Positions 1 through 4,992 are shown, numbered from the stretch's first letter. The stretch is 5,000 nt of DNA from CAZXPG01 sp964643145 (GCA_964643145.1 CAZXPG010000081.1:1-5000), one strand, 5' to 3'. Notes: generated from the letters alone by a model not told the origin. Program-made: numbers and translations.

Positions 1-7
1 AAATCAG

Positions 8-48
8 TGTTAAAAAGTACACCGAGCGAAGCGAGGGACTTTTTAGCA
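8..48 (+). terminator. Probable intrinsic terminator of a gene left of the window
   Basis: An inverted repeat pairs 8-18 with 38-48 (TGTTAAAAAGT against ACTTTTTAGCA), an 11-pair stem that includes one T.G wobble when read as + strand RNA. On the opposite strand that position would be an A.C mismatch, which favours a + strand transcript entering from the left. Inside the loop, CC (22-23) can pair GG (35-36) around a GAGCGAAGC stretch. The T-run sits in the 3' arm of the stem, so the element could work in both directions. Its role as a terminator is inferred from structure and position; the upstream gene is not visible. Confidence 0.5.
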
Positions 49-71
49 GCGGACTACATAATGCAGGAACG

Positions 72-130
72 CAAAAATCTCTCTATACTGAAACCACTCT
101 TCAAGTGCTTTCAGTATAGAGAGATTTTTG
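72..130. terminator. Very long perfect-armed hairpin, likely bidirectional terminator
   Basis: Arms 72-98 and 104-130 pair over 27 positions with a single C.C mismatch (95 against 108... counted from the loop, the fifth pair). The loop is CTTCA (99-103). The outer arm starts with an A-run and ends with a T-run, so either strand gives a hairpin with a U-rich 3' side. The inner half (81-121) is nearly the same as the hairpin after pdxJ at 1491-1527. It lies about 95 bases before the flavin reductase gene and just after another hairpin, so it may insulate the flavin reductase-pdxJ unit from upstream transcription. It could equally be a dispersed palindromic repeat with no terminator role. Confidence 0.6.
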
Positions 131-224
131 ACTATGCAATTGCCTGTAAAAGATGCTAAATTAGCCTGAGTATGGATAAGCCGCGCCTATCCAAAACAGA
201 GGTTAACTAACGTTTTGCTTTAGT

Positions 225-722
225 ATGAGTTCGATGTCAAATTATTTTCGTCATTTGCGAGATTGTTTTGGGTGCTTCACAACAGGGGTTACAGTCGCTA
301 CAACAGTAACATCCGAGCAAAAGCCTGTGGGAGTAACTCTTAATTCGTTTAGTTCAGTGTCGTTAGAGCCACCGCTGGTGCTATTTAGTTTAAATAACCA
401 GAGTTCACTTCTTCCTATATTTCGGAATGCGAGCCATTTTATTTTGAATATTCTTGCAGAAAAGCAAATACAGCTTTCACGTAATTTCGCACTTTCCTCG
501 TCGGATAAATGGGAAGGCGTGCGTTTCACGCCTGGTGAAAAAACAGCAATGCCACGGATTGAGGGCGTTATTGCCTATATTGAGTGCGCCAATGAAACCA
601 CCTATATTGTTGGCGATCATCATATTTTTATTGGTAAAGTATTGGAATGTCAGAAACTATCGGATGATGATCCACTTATTTATTATAAAGGCAACTATAG
701 GGCTATAGGGGTACCATTATGA
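225..722 (+). CDS. Flavin reductase-like, FMN-binding split-barrel protein
   Basis: The 165-residue protein matches the flavin reductase-like family (NAD(P)H:flavin oxidoreductases and reductase components of two-component monooxygenases) across its full length, and 165 residues is normal for the family. Visible family motifs are the N-terminal FGCFTTGVTV (15-24), the flavin-binding stretch LNSFSSVSLEPPLV (39-52), LSRNFA (84-89), GDHHIFIGKV (130-139) and the closing PLIYYKGNYR (150-159). No signal peptide or membrane segment is seen, so it should be cytosolic. An in-frame stop at 204-206 limits the start to ATG 225 or ATG 234; neither has a clear ribosome binding site, and I kept the longer form. 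Its stop overlaps the pdxJ start (ATGA), implying a two-gene operon with coupled translation. I saw no convincing sigma70 promoter in 131-224. The true substrate, free FMN/FAD or a bound flavin serving another reaction, cannot be told from sequence. No partner monooxygenase gene is present in the window. Confidence 0.9.
   Translation: MSSMSNYFRHLRDCFGCFTTGVTVATTVTSEQKPVGVTLNSFSSVSLEPPLVLFSLNNQSSLLPIFRNASHFILNILAEKQIQLSRNFALSSSDKWEGVRFTPGEKTAMPRIEGVIAYIECANETTYIVGDHHIFIGKVLECQKLSDDDPLIYYKGNYRAIGVPL
707..711 (+). promoter_or_regulatory. Ribosome binding site of pdxJ
   Basis: AGGGG lies seven bases before the pdxJ ATG at 719 and inside the last codons of the flavin reductase gene. It supports ATG 719 as the pdxJ start even though that start overlaps the upstream stop codon. 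Confidence 0.65.
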
Positions 723-1447
723 GCCATCTCCGCTTAGGGGTGAATATTGATCATGTTGCAACTATTCGTAATGCACGTGGTGGGGCGCATCCTGATCCGG
801 TGCGTGCTGCCATTATGGCTGCCGAAAGTGGGGCCGATGGTATTACGGCACATTTACGCGAAGATAGGCGGCATATTTCTGATGAAGATATTTTGCGTTT
901 GAAAGCAGAAATTTCGCTGCCGCTTAATCTAGAAATGGCGGCAACCGAGGAAATGTTGGCCATTGCGTTACGTACCTCCCCACATGCTGCCTGTATCGTG
1001 CCAGAAAAACGAGCGGAAGTTACCACGGAGGGAGGGTTAGATGTGGTTGCGCAGCAGGAATATCTCCTCCCTTTTGTCGAGCAGTTACGTGATGCGGGTA
1101 TTCGTGTTTCGCTTTTTATTGATGCCAATATCAGGCAGATAGAAGCGGCGAAGGCCGTGGGTGCTGATATTATTGAATTGCATACGGGTAGCTATTGCCA
1201 TCAAACGGGGTGGGCGCGAAAAAAAGAACTGGAAGCTATTGTGCATGCCGCCATGCTGGCAGATAATCTAGGAATTGAGTGTCATGCAGGTCATGGACTC
1301 AGTTTTGACACTGTGCAGCCGATAGCGGCTATTCCCGTGATGCGCGAGTTAAATATTGGCCATTTTCTGATTGGTGAAGCCATTTTTACCGGCCTTGATG
1401 CTGCTATCGAGCGTATGCGAGGGCTAATGGATGCGGCGAGGGCGTAA
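719..1447 (+). CDS. pdxJ: Pyridoxine 5'-phosphate synthase PdxJ
   Basis: PdxJ condenses 1-deoxy-D-xylulose 5-phosphate with 3-amino-2-oxopropyl phosphate to give pyridoxine 5'-phosphate, the ring-closing step of the DXP-dependent vitamin B6 pathway, in the cytosol. The 242-residue protein is full length for this TIM-barrel family. It begins with the hallmark LGVNIDHVATIRNARGG (6-22), followed by the phosphate/substrate loop HLREDRRHI (45-53) with the catalytic-type His45, Glu72 in LNLE, PEKR (94-97), FIDAN (132-136), ELHTGSY (152-158) and HAGHGL (188-193), whose His191 matches the second active-site histidine of the E. coli enzyme. Nothing essential is missing. The ATG overlaps the stop of the flavin reductase gene by four bases and is preceded by AGGGG. 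A hairpin with a T-rich tail lies about 45 bases after the stop. The usual partners acpS, recO or era are not next to it here. The next enzyme needed, PNP oxidase (PdxH, FMN-dependent), is not in the window. Confidence 0.98.
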   Translation: MSHLRLGVNIDHVATIRNARGGAHPDPVRAAIMAAESGADGITAHLREDRRHISDEDILRLKAEISLPLNLEMAATEEMLAIALRTSPHAACIVPEKRAEVTTEGGLDVVAQQEYLLPFVEQLRDAGIRVSLFIDANIRQIEAAKAVGADIIELHTGSYCHQTGWARKKELEAIVHAAMLADNLGIECHAGHGLSFDTVQPIAAIPVMRELNIGHFLIGEAIFTGLDAAIERMRGLMDAARA

Positions 1448-1454
1448 TATTCGC

Positions 1455-1485
1455 ATATACTGCTCACAGTGCAAGCATTGGTTAG
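1455..1485 (+). repeat. 31-base dispersed repeat, copy A
   Basis: This stretch just after pdxJ begins ATATACTGCTCACAGT and ends ATTGGTTAG. It matches 4946-4976 at 29 of 31 positions. The only differences are 1471 (G, against T) and 1476 (C, against A), and these are opposite each other in an inner dyad CAGTGC-AA-GCATTG, so its symmetry is kept. Unlike the other copy, I see no matching TGTGAGCAG arm downstream. Function is unknown; it could be a remnant of a palindromic repeat or a protein-binding site. Confidence 0.65.
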
Positions 1486-1490
1486 AAGGT

Positions 1491-1533
1491 CTATACTGAA
1501 ACTACTCTTCAAGTGGTTTCAGTATAGTATTTT
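1491..1533 (+). terminator. Intrinsic terminator of the flavin reductase-pdxJ operon
   Basis: Arms 1491-1506 and 1512-1527 form a 16-pair stem, with one T.G wobble (1503/1515) as + strand RNA, around a CTTCA loop (1507-1511). It is followed directly by TATTTT (1528-1533). The wobble would be an A.C mismatch on the other strand, so the structure suits transcription from pdxJ. The sequence is a close copy of the inner part of the hairpin at 72-130. Confidence 0.75.
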
Positions 1534-1581
1534 GATAAAAAATGTTGTATTATGGCGTACACAATATTATTTTTTTTAATT

Positions 1582-1588
1582 AGAAGGA
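1582..1588 (+). promoter_or_regulatory. Ribosome binding site of the PEBP gene
   Basis: AGAAGGA ends nine bases before the ATG at 1598 and supports that start. Confidence 0.6.
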
Positions 1589-1597
1589 TAGAAGATA

Positions 1598-2290
1598 ATG
1601 GCTAACTCTTCAGTGAGAACACTGGCATTATGGAGTTGTATGATGGTTAGTAGTGTGATTGCACAGGCGGAAGATCTTCCGGCACTACAGGTTTCAGCAG
1701 AAGGAATTAATGCTCAAGGCGTGATTGAACCTAAATATGCGTTTTGTACTATGGTCGAAAAAGGGCATAGTAAGCCGAGTGAAAATGTGAATATAGGCGT
1801 GCGTTGGACAGCAGGGCCAGAAGGTACCCAGTCCTATGCGTTGGTGATGGTGGATGAAGACGTGCCGGTTGATTTCAGTAATGCTAATAAAGAGAATGTA
1901 ACGCTGCCTGCATCGCAGCCGCGCCGTCCTTTCTACCACTGGGTGTTGACCAATATTCCGGCTAATGTCACCGCTATTCCGGCTGGAGCGGAAAGCAATA
2001 GTACGCAGCCCAAAACACCAGGGAAAACGTCTTATGGCGTGGCAGCAATCAATGATTATTCCAGTGGCGATGTTGTACATGGTGGTTATGATGGCCCTTG
2101 CCCGCCCTGGAATGATGAGCGGTTGCATCATTATTATATCAGGGTCTACGCGTTGGATGTGCCAACCATTCAAGGTGTTGAAAAAATGGAAGGAAGCGAA
2201 GCTATGAAAGCTATTGAACCCCATATTATCGCTTCCGGTCAGCTTGTAGGAACCTATACTACTAACCCTGCCGTGTTGGGAACTAAATAA
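1598..2290 (+). CDS. Secreted PEBP-family (YbhB/YbcL, Raf kinase inhibitor-like) protein
   Basis: This 230-residue protein belongs to the phosphatidylethanolamine-binding protein family. Residues 1-24 look like a Sec signal peptide: a short charged start (Arg7), a hydrophobic stretch around 9-22 and an AQA-ED cleavage site after Ala24, so the mature protein should be periplasmic. The anion-binding pocket motifs are present: YALVMVDEDVP (80-90, with Asp86, Asp88 and Pro90), FYHWVLTNIP (112-121) and GYDGPCPPWND (163-173), followed by HHYYIRVYALD (177-187). The family is known for a small ligand pocket, but bacterial members have no settled biochemical role, so I give no specific function. The chain is longer than the usual 160-185 residues of bacterial members. 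The mature protein has two cysteines, Cys50 and Cys168, that could pair. It stands alone between the pdxJ terminator and the converging argF. A TATTAT at 1565-1570 could be a -10 element, but no good -35 fits it. The start is supported by AGAAGGA nine bases upstream. Confidence 0.9.
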   Translation: MANSSVRTLALWSCMMVSSVIAQAEDLPALQVSAEGINAQGVIEPKYAFCTMVEKGHSKPSENVNIGVRWTAGPEGTQSYALVMVDEDVPVDFSNANKENVTLPASQPRRPFYHWVLTNIPANVTAIPAGAESNSTQPKTPGKTSYGVAAINDYSSGDVVHGGYDGPCPPWNDERLHHYYIRVYALDVPTIQGVEKMEGSEAMKAIEPHIIASGQLVGTYTTNPAVLGTK

Positions 2291-2297
2291 CCCTTAG

Positions 2298-2326
2298 AAA
2301 AAAGGGAGAGAATAACCGCTCTCCCT
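2298..2326 (-). terminator. Intrinsic terminator of the argD-argF operon
   Basis: Read on the - strand, AGGGAGAG (2326-2319) pairs with CTCTCCCT (2310-2303) around an eight-base loop, followed by a run of six T (2303-2298). It begins nine bases after the argF stop. The same stem lacks a T-run when read on the + strand, so it mainly serves argF, although it sits just after the converging PEBP gene and could also protect that transcript's 3' end. Confidence 0.88.
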
Positions 2327-2334
2327 CCTTACTA

Positions 2335-3270
2335 TTATGCTTGCGATGCTCCCATACACCAGAGCATAATGGCTTTTTGCGCATGAAGCCGGTTTTCTGC
2401 TTCATCCCACACCACTGATTGTGGGCCATCAATCACTTCAGCCGTTACTTCTTCGCCTCTGTCAGCAGGCAGACAGTGCATGAAGATGGCATTGTCTTTG
2501 GCAAGGGATAAGAGTTCGGCGTCTATCTGATAATCAGCCAGTTGATTGCGCCGTTCCACCACTTCCTTAGCTCCCATCGATGCCCAAGTATCAGTGACAA
2601 TGGCATCAACGCCTTCCACAGCATGTTCAGGGGTATCATAGAGCACAACACGGGCCTGATGGTCTTGTGCCCATTTCAGTGCTGTAGGGGAGGGGCCAAA
2701 TTTAACGGGGCAGGCAATATTGAGTGTAAAATCAAACTGTCCGGCAGCGTGTATCCAGGAACTGAGGACATTATTGCCATCCCCCACCCAGGCAATGGTA
2801 CGCCCAGCGATAGGGCCGCGATATTCTTCAAACGTCATGATATCAGCCATGAGCTGGCAGGGGTGGCTATCATCGGTTAAGCCATTAATAACGGGGATTG
2901 ACCCGTATTTTGCCAAGTCAAGCATGGTTTTATGGGCAAAGCACCGCACCATAATCATATCAAGATAACGCGATAATACCCTGGCAGTGTCGGCAATCGC
3001 CTCGCCTCTTCCTAGCTGTGTCGTTTGGCTATCCATAATCACTGCATCACCGCCAAGCTGCCGTATCCCCACCTCAAAGGATACGCGCGTGCGGGTAGAA
3101 GGCTTTTCAAAGATCAGAGCCATATGCTTACCTGGAAGCAACAGCGTTGGCTCGCCACGTTTCTGCTGTTCTTTAAGCGTCATCGCCGTATCAAGAATAT
3201 GGCGAAGCGATGCCTTATCAGTGGTGTGGATGTCTAAGAAATGTCGTAGGGGTGATGATGGTTTATGCAT
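2335..3270 (-). CDS. argF: Ornithine carbamoyltransferase ArgF
   Basis: ArgF transfers the carbamoyl group from carbamoyl phosphate to ornithine, giving citrulline, in the cytosolic arginine pathway. The 311-residue protein is full length. The carbamoyl-phosphate site STRTR is at 58-62, followed by the conserved HPCQ at 136-139, DTWASMG at 227-233 (the SMG loop that marks ornithine rather than aspartate substrates) and the catalytic HCLP at 265-268. An N-terminal carbamoyl-phosphate domain and a C-terminal ornithine domain (with VGDGNNV at 162-168) are both complete. The ATG shares one base with the argD stop (TAATG), so translation is probably coupled; the only upstream ribosome-binding match is a weak GAGA. 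Alphaproteobacteria often carry argD-argF, commonly followed by hslO; here a strong terminator follows argF instead. Confusion with putrescine carbamoyltransferase is unlikely given the SMG motif and the argD neighbour. Confidence 0.98.
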   Translation of the reverse strand: MHKPSSPLRHFLDIHTTDKASLRHILDTAMTLKEQQKRGEPTLLLPGKHMALIFEKPSTRTRVSFEVGIRQLGGDAVIMDSQTTQLGRGEAIADTARVLSRYLDMIMVRCFAHKTMLDLAKYGSIPVINGLTDDSHPCQLMADIMTFEEYRGPIAGRTIAWVGDGNNVLSSWIHAAGQFDFTLNIACPVKFGPSPTALKWAQDHQARVVLYDTPEHAVEGVDAIVTDTWASMGAKEVVERRNQLADYQIDAELLSLAKDNAIFMHCLPADRGEEVTAEVIDGPQSVVWDEAENRLHAQKAIMLWCMGASQA

Positions 3271-4439
3271 TAATATGTCTCACATACCTGTTCTATGATG
3301 GTGATAGCCTCGTTAATATGTGTATCGTTAATAATGAGTGGAGGTAATATCCGTATCACATTTTCGCCAGCGGGAACGGTGAGTAAGCCGAAATCACGCA
3401 GCTTATCGACCATTTCCTTATTGGGTGGTGTTACTTTGATACCAAGCATGAGTCCCTGGCCGCGTATCTCTGGTGCGATAAGAGCCGGATAGCGGGCCGC
3501 AAGTTCGGCAAGGCGTAATTGTAACACAGTGCCGAGCCGGTTGACTTCGCTAAGGAAGGGCTCCTGCACAATAACATCCGCTACGGCATTGCCAACAGCC
3601 ATAGCCATAGGATTGCCACCATAGGTAGATCCGTGCGTGCCAAGCGTCATGCCAATAGCTGCTTTTTCCGTTGCAAAACAGGCTCCTAACGGGAAGCCAT
3701 TGCCGATGCCTTTGGCAACAGTCATGATGTCAGGGGATACACCCGCCCATTCATGGGCAAAGAGTTTACCAGTGCGGCCCATGCCACACTGAATTTCATC
3801 AAACACTAGCAACAACCCATGTTCATCGGCCAACTGGCGTAAGCTTCTCAGAAAATCAGGCGAAGCGGTACGGACGCCGCCTTCACCTTGGATGGGTTCC
3901 ACCATGATAGCGGCGGTTTGATCGGTGATAGCAGCCTTTACTGCCTCAATATCGTTGAATGGGATATTATCAAACCCTGCCACGGGCGGATTAAAGCCTT
4001 CAATACATTTTTCCCTGTCGCTGGCAGAGGCGGCAGCAAGGGTGCGCCCATGGAACGCGCCACGGAAAGTAATAATATGGAAACGCTCCGGGTGGCCGGT
4101 ATCATCATGATATTTGCGTACCATCTTGATTGCGCATTCCACCGCTTCCGTGCCTGAATTGCAGAAAAATACCGTATCGGCAAAAGTTGCCTCGGTTAAC
4201 CGCGCAGATAAACGCTTTAAGCCAGGGATTTCATAAAGGTTAGAGACATGCCACAGCTTTGATGCTTGTTCAGTGAGGGCATTAACAACCGCAGGGTGGC
4301 AGTGCCCCAGTGCGTTTACCGCAATACCGGCAGCAAAATCAAGATATTGCTTACCCTCAACACTATATAAATACACACCTTCACCGCGCTCAAACGCTAA
4401 CTTACTCCGGTTATATACCGGCAAAACAGCGGGAATCAC
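3270..4439 (-). CDS. argD: Acetylornithine aminotransferase ArgD
   Basis: ArgD is a PLP-dependent class III aminotransferase that makes N-acetylornithine from N-acetylglutamate semialdehyde and glutamate; many ArgD enzymes also serve the succinyldiaminopimelate step of lysine synthesis. With the start used here the protein has 389 residues, normal for the family. Visible motifs are the phosphate-cup NSGTEA (94-99), FHGRT (129-133), EPIQGEGG (181-188), FDEIQCGMGRTG (213-224, with the pyridine-N-binding Asp214), the Schiff-base Lys243 in TVAKGIGNGFPLGA, and GSTYGGNP (270-277). I chose GTG 4439 because it gives MIPAVLPVYNR, a start typical of alphaproteobacterial ArgD, and GGAGGA lies just before it. 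A longer reading from GTG 4454 would add five residues (MCGGR), which are themselves encoded by that ribosome binding site. It is the first gene of argD-argF, with a one-base overlap to argF, and is driven by the promoter at 4538-4566. Confidence 0.96.
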   Translation of the reverse strand: MIPAVLPVYNRSKLAFERGEGVYLYSVEGKQYLDFAAGIAVNALGHCHPAVVNALTEQASKLWHVSNLYEIPGLKRLSARLTEATFADTVFFCNSGTEAVECAIKMVRKYHDDTGHPERFHIITFRGAFHGRTLAAASASDREKCIEGFNPPVAGFDNIPFNDIEAVKAAITDQTAAIMVEPIQGEGGVRTASPDFLRSLRQLADEHGLLLVFDEIQCGMGRTGKLFAHEWAGVSPDIMTVAKGIGNGFPLGACFATEKAAIGMTLGTHGSTYGGNPMAMAVGNAVADVIVQEPFLSEVNRLGTVLQLRLAELAARYPALIAPEIRGQGLMLGIKVTPPNKEMVDKLRDFGLLTVPAGENVIRILPPLIINDTHINEAITIIEQVCETY

Positions 4440-4442
4440 TCT

Positions 4443-4448
4443 TCCTCC
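4443..4448 (-). promoter_or_regulatory. Ribosome binding site deciding the argD start
   Basis: GGAGGA on the - strand ends three bases before GTG 4439. The spacing is on the short side, but it is the only strong match nearby. If translation began at GTG 4454 this motif would lie inside the coding sequence, so it favours the shorter protein. Confidence 0.65.
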
Positions 4449-4537
4449 ACACACTATAAGGGATTGATCGGATCGTTATTATTCACGGTCTAGCGCAATC
4501 ATACGCCTGAGAACAGAAAAAAACCAACCGGTGCTAA

Positions 4538-4566
4538 ATTATCATGTTGTTTACAGGTGATGTCAA
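4538..4566 (-). promoter_or_regulatory. Sigma70-type promoter of argD-argF
   Basis: On the - strand, a consensus -35 TTGACA (4566-4561) is separated by exactly 17 bases from GATAAT (4543-4538), a five-of-six match to the -10 consensus. Transcription would begin near 4531, giving a leader of about 90 bases before GTG 4439. The leader has a run of seven T on the - strand (4523-4517) close to the predicted start and no clear stable hairpin. A convincing ArgR box was not found. Confidence 0.8.
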
Positions 4567-4595
4567 GAGAAGGATACGATATTACCTATAGAATC

Positions 4596-4626
4596 GTCCA
4601 AAACCACGCTTCACGTGATTTTGGAC
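4596..4626 (-). terminator. Hairpin after the HU gene, probable terminator
   Basis: Arms 4596-4608 and 4614-4626 form a 13-pair stem. Read as - strand RNA it contains one G.U wobble; on the + strand the same position is a C.A mismatch, so it fits the HU transcript. It starts 13 bases after the HU stop and lies upstream of the argD promoter. No real T-run follows (GATTCTAT), so termination may be weak or need help. Its core (AAACCAC, G, CTTCA, C, GTG, A, TTT) matches the hairpins at 72-130 and 1491-1527. Confidence 0.55.
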
Positions 4627-4638
4627 TATCATAACAGC

Positions 4639-4914
4639 TTACTGGTTTACGGCCTTTTTAAGTGTTGGGCTTGGCTTAAATTTTGGTTGATTAGAGGCGG
4701 GAATAATAATAGTTTCGCCTGTGCGTGGGTTGTTCCCTTTTCCTTCTTTCCGCCTAACTACTGCAAATGTCCCCACCCCAATAAGCCGCACTTCCTCACC
4801 TGCTACGAGTGCTGATTTAATGGATGTAAACACAGCATCAAGAGCGGTATTGGCATCTGATTTTGAGAAGCCTGTTAATGCTGCTATTTTTTCCACGAGT
4901 TCGCTTTTGTTCAC
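4639..4914 (-). CDS. HU-family DNA-binding (nucleoid) protein
   Basis: The 91-residue protein aligns without gaps to E. coli HU and should bind and bend DNA as a dimer in the nucleoid. It begins MNKSELVEKIAALTGFSKSD, has the helix-turn-helix-like N-terminal dimer half (about 1-45), GVGTF (46-50), the beta-arm with NPRTGE (62-67, including the intercalating Pro63) and a closing TLKKAVN (84-90). The reading frame stays open up to an ATG at 4983, but GTG 4914 gives the family N-terminus and has AAGGGGA seven bases upstream; the extra 23 residues would be encoded by the promoter and repeat region. Odd points compared with E. coli HU are Phe47 changed to Val, and arm arginines 58 and 61 replaced by Gly and Asn, partly offset by Lys59 and Arg64. 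HU and the related IHF subunits are hard to separate by eye; length and N-terminus favour HU. Confidence 0.93.
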   Translation of the reverse strand: MNKSELVEKIAALTGFSKSDANTALDAVFTSIKSALVAGEEVRLIGVGTFAVVRRKEGKGNNPRTGETIIIPASNQPKFKPSPTLKKAVNQ

Positions 4915-4920
4915 TATTGT

Positions 4921-4927
4921 TCCCCTT
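4921..4927 (-). promoter_or_regulatory. Ribosome binding site deciding the HU start
   Basis: AAGGGGA on the - strand ends six bases before GTG 4914. It identifies this GTG as the start rather than the far upstream in-frame ATG at 4983. Confidence 0.75.
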
Positions 4928-4936
4928 TTTTTAAAT

Positions 4937-4965
4937 TTAATAATAATATACTGCTCACAGTTCAA
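4937..4965 (-). promoter_or_regulatory. Possible HU promoter
   Basis: On the - strand, TTGAAC (4965-4960) and TATTAA (4942-4937) are 17 bases apart. Each is a partial match to the sigma70 -35 and -10 elements. The region between is followed by AT-rich sequence running to the ribosome binding site. The -35 falls inside the repeat at 4946-4976. Nearby AT-rich alternatives for the -10 make the exact placement uncertain. Confidence 0.4.
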
Positions 4966-4976
4966 GAATTGGTTAG
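4946..4976 (+). repeat. 31-base dispersed repeat, copy B
   Basis: This matches 1455-1485 at 29 of 31 positions. Its inner dyad reads CAGTTC-AA-GAATTG, with both differences from copy A on opposing positions. It lies just upstream of HU and forms the left arm of the inverted repeat at 4951-4992. Confidence 0.65.
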
Positions 4977-4992
4977 GTTGCAATGTGAGCAG
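4951..4992. repeat. Inverted repeat upstream of HU
   Basis: CTGCTCACA (4951-4959) is repeated in inverse as TGTGAGCAG (4984-4992), separated by 24 bases; a few more bases pair inside if one base is bulged. Read on the - strand it is followed by T-rich sequence (TATATTATTATT), so it could end transcription of a gene right of the window, or act as an operator at the HU promoter. The window ends eight bases further on, so the full extent cannot be seen. Confidence 0.6.

Noticed and set aside
751..1128. Open frame on the - strand inside pdxJ.
   Set aside because: It is fully covered by a complete PdxJ with intact active-site residues. No ribosome binding site or recognisable domain is seen.
72..1527. 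Hairpins at 72-130 and 1491-1527 as terminal inverted repeats of a transposon bracketing the flavin reductase-pdxJ genes.
   Set aside because: Each is a self-contained palindrome, no transposase or target-site duplication is seen, and a related hairpin also follows HU, which fits a terminator or repeat family better.
1532..1570. Possible PEBP promoter from TTGATA (1532) or TTGTAT (1545) with TATTAT (1565-1570).
   Set aside because: The spacings (27 and 14 bases) do not fit a sigma70 promoter, and the correctly spaced hexamer (ATGTTG) is a poor -35.
1694..2224. Long open frame on the - strand opposite the PEBP gene (176 codons).
   Set aside because: Its translation has no family-like motifs and is rich in Ile/His/Arg as expected of an antisense shadow. 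The + strand frame has a signal peptide and PEBP motifs throughout.
4479..4502. Seven-codon leader frame on the - strand (MIALDRE, then stop) in the argD leader, as a possible arginine attenuator peptide.
   Set aside because: It has one Arg codon only, a poor ribosome binding site, and no alternative hairpins with a following T-run. A frame of this length arises easily by chance.
4615..4815. Open frame on the + strand overlapping the HU gene, beginning in the hairpin.
   Set aside because: It lacks domain features and runs antisense to a clear HU protein; its start lies within the HU hairpin.
4915..4983. N-terminal extension of HU to the ATG at 4983 (23 extra residues).
   Set aside because: HU proteins start MNKSELV-like, GTG 4914 has a good ribosome binding site, and the extension is encoded by promoter and repeat sequence.
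4951..4992. CRP/FNR-type operator, because TCACA and TGTGA are present.
   Set aside because: The half-sites face the wrong way and are 24 or more bases apart, unlike the TGTGA-N6-TCACA arrangement.
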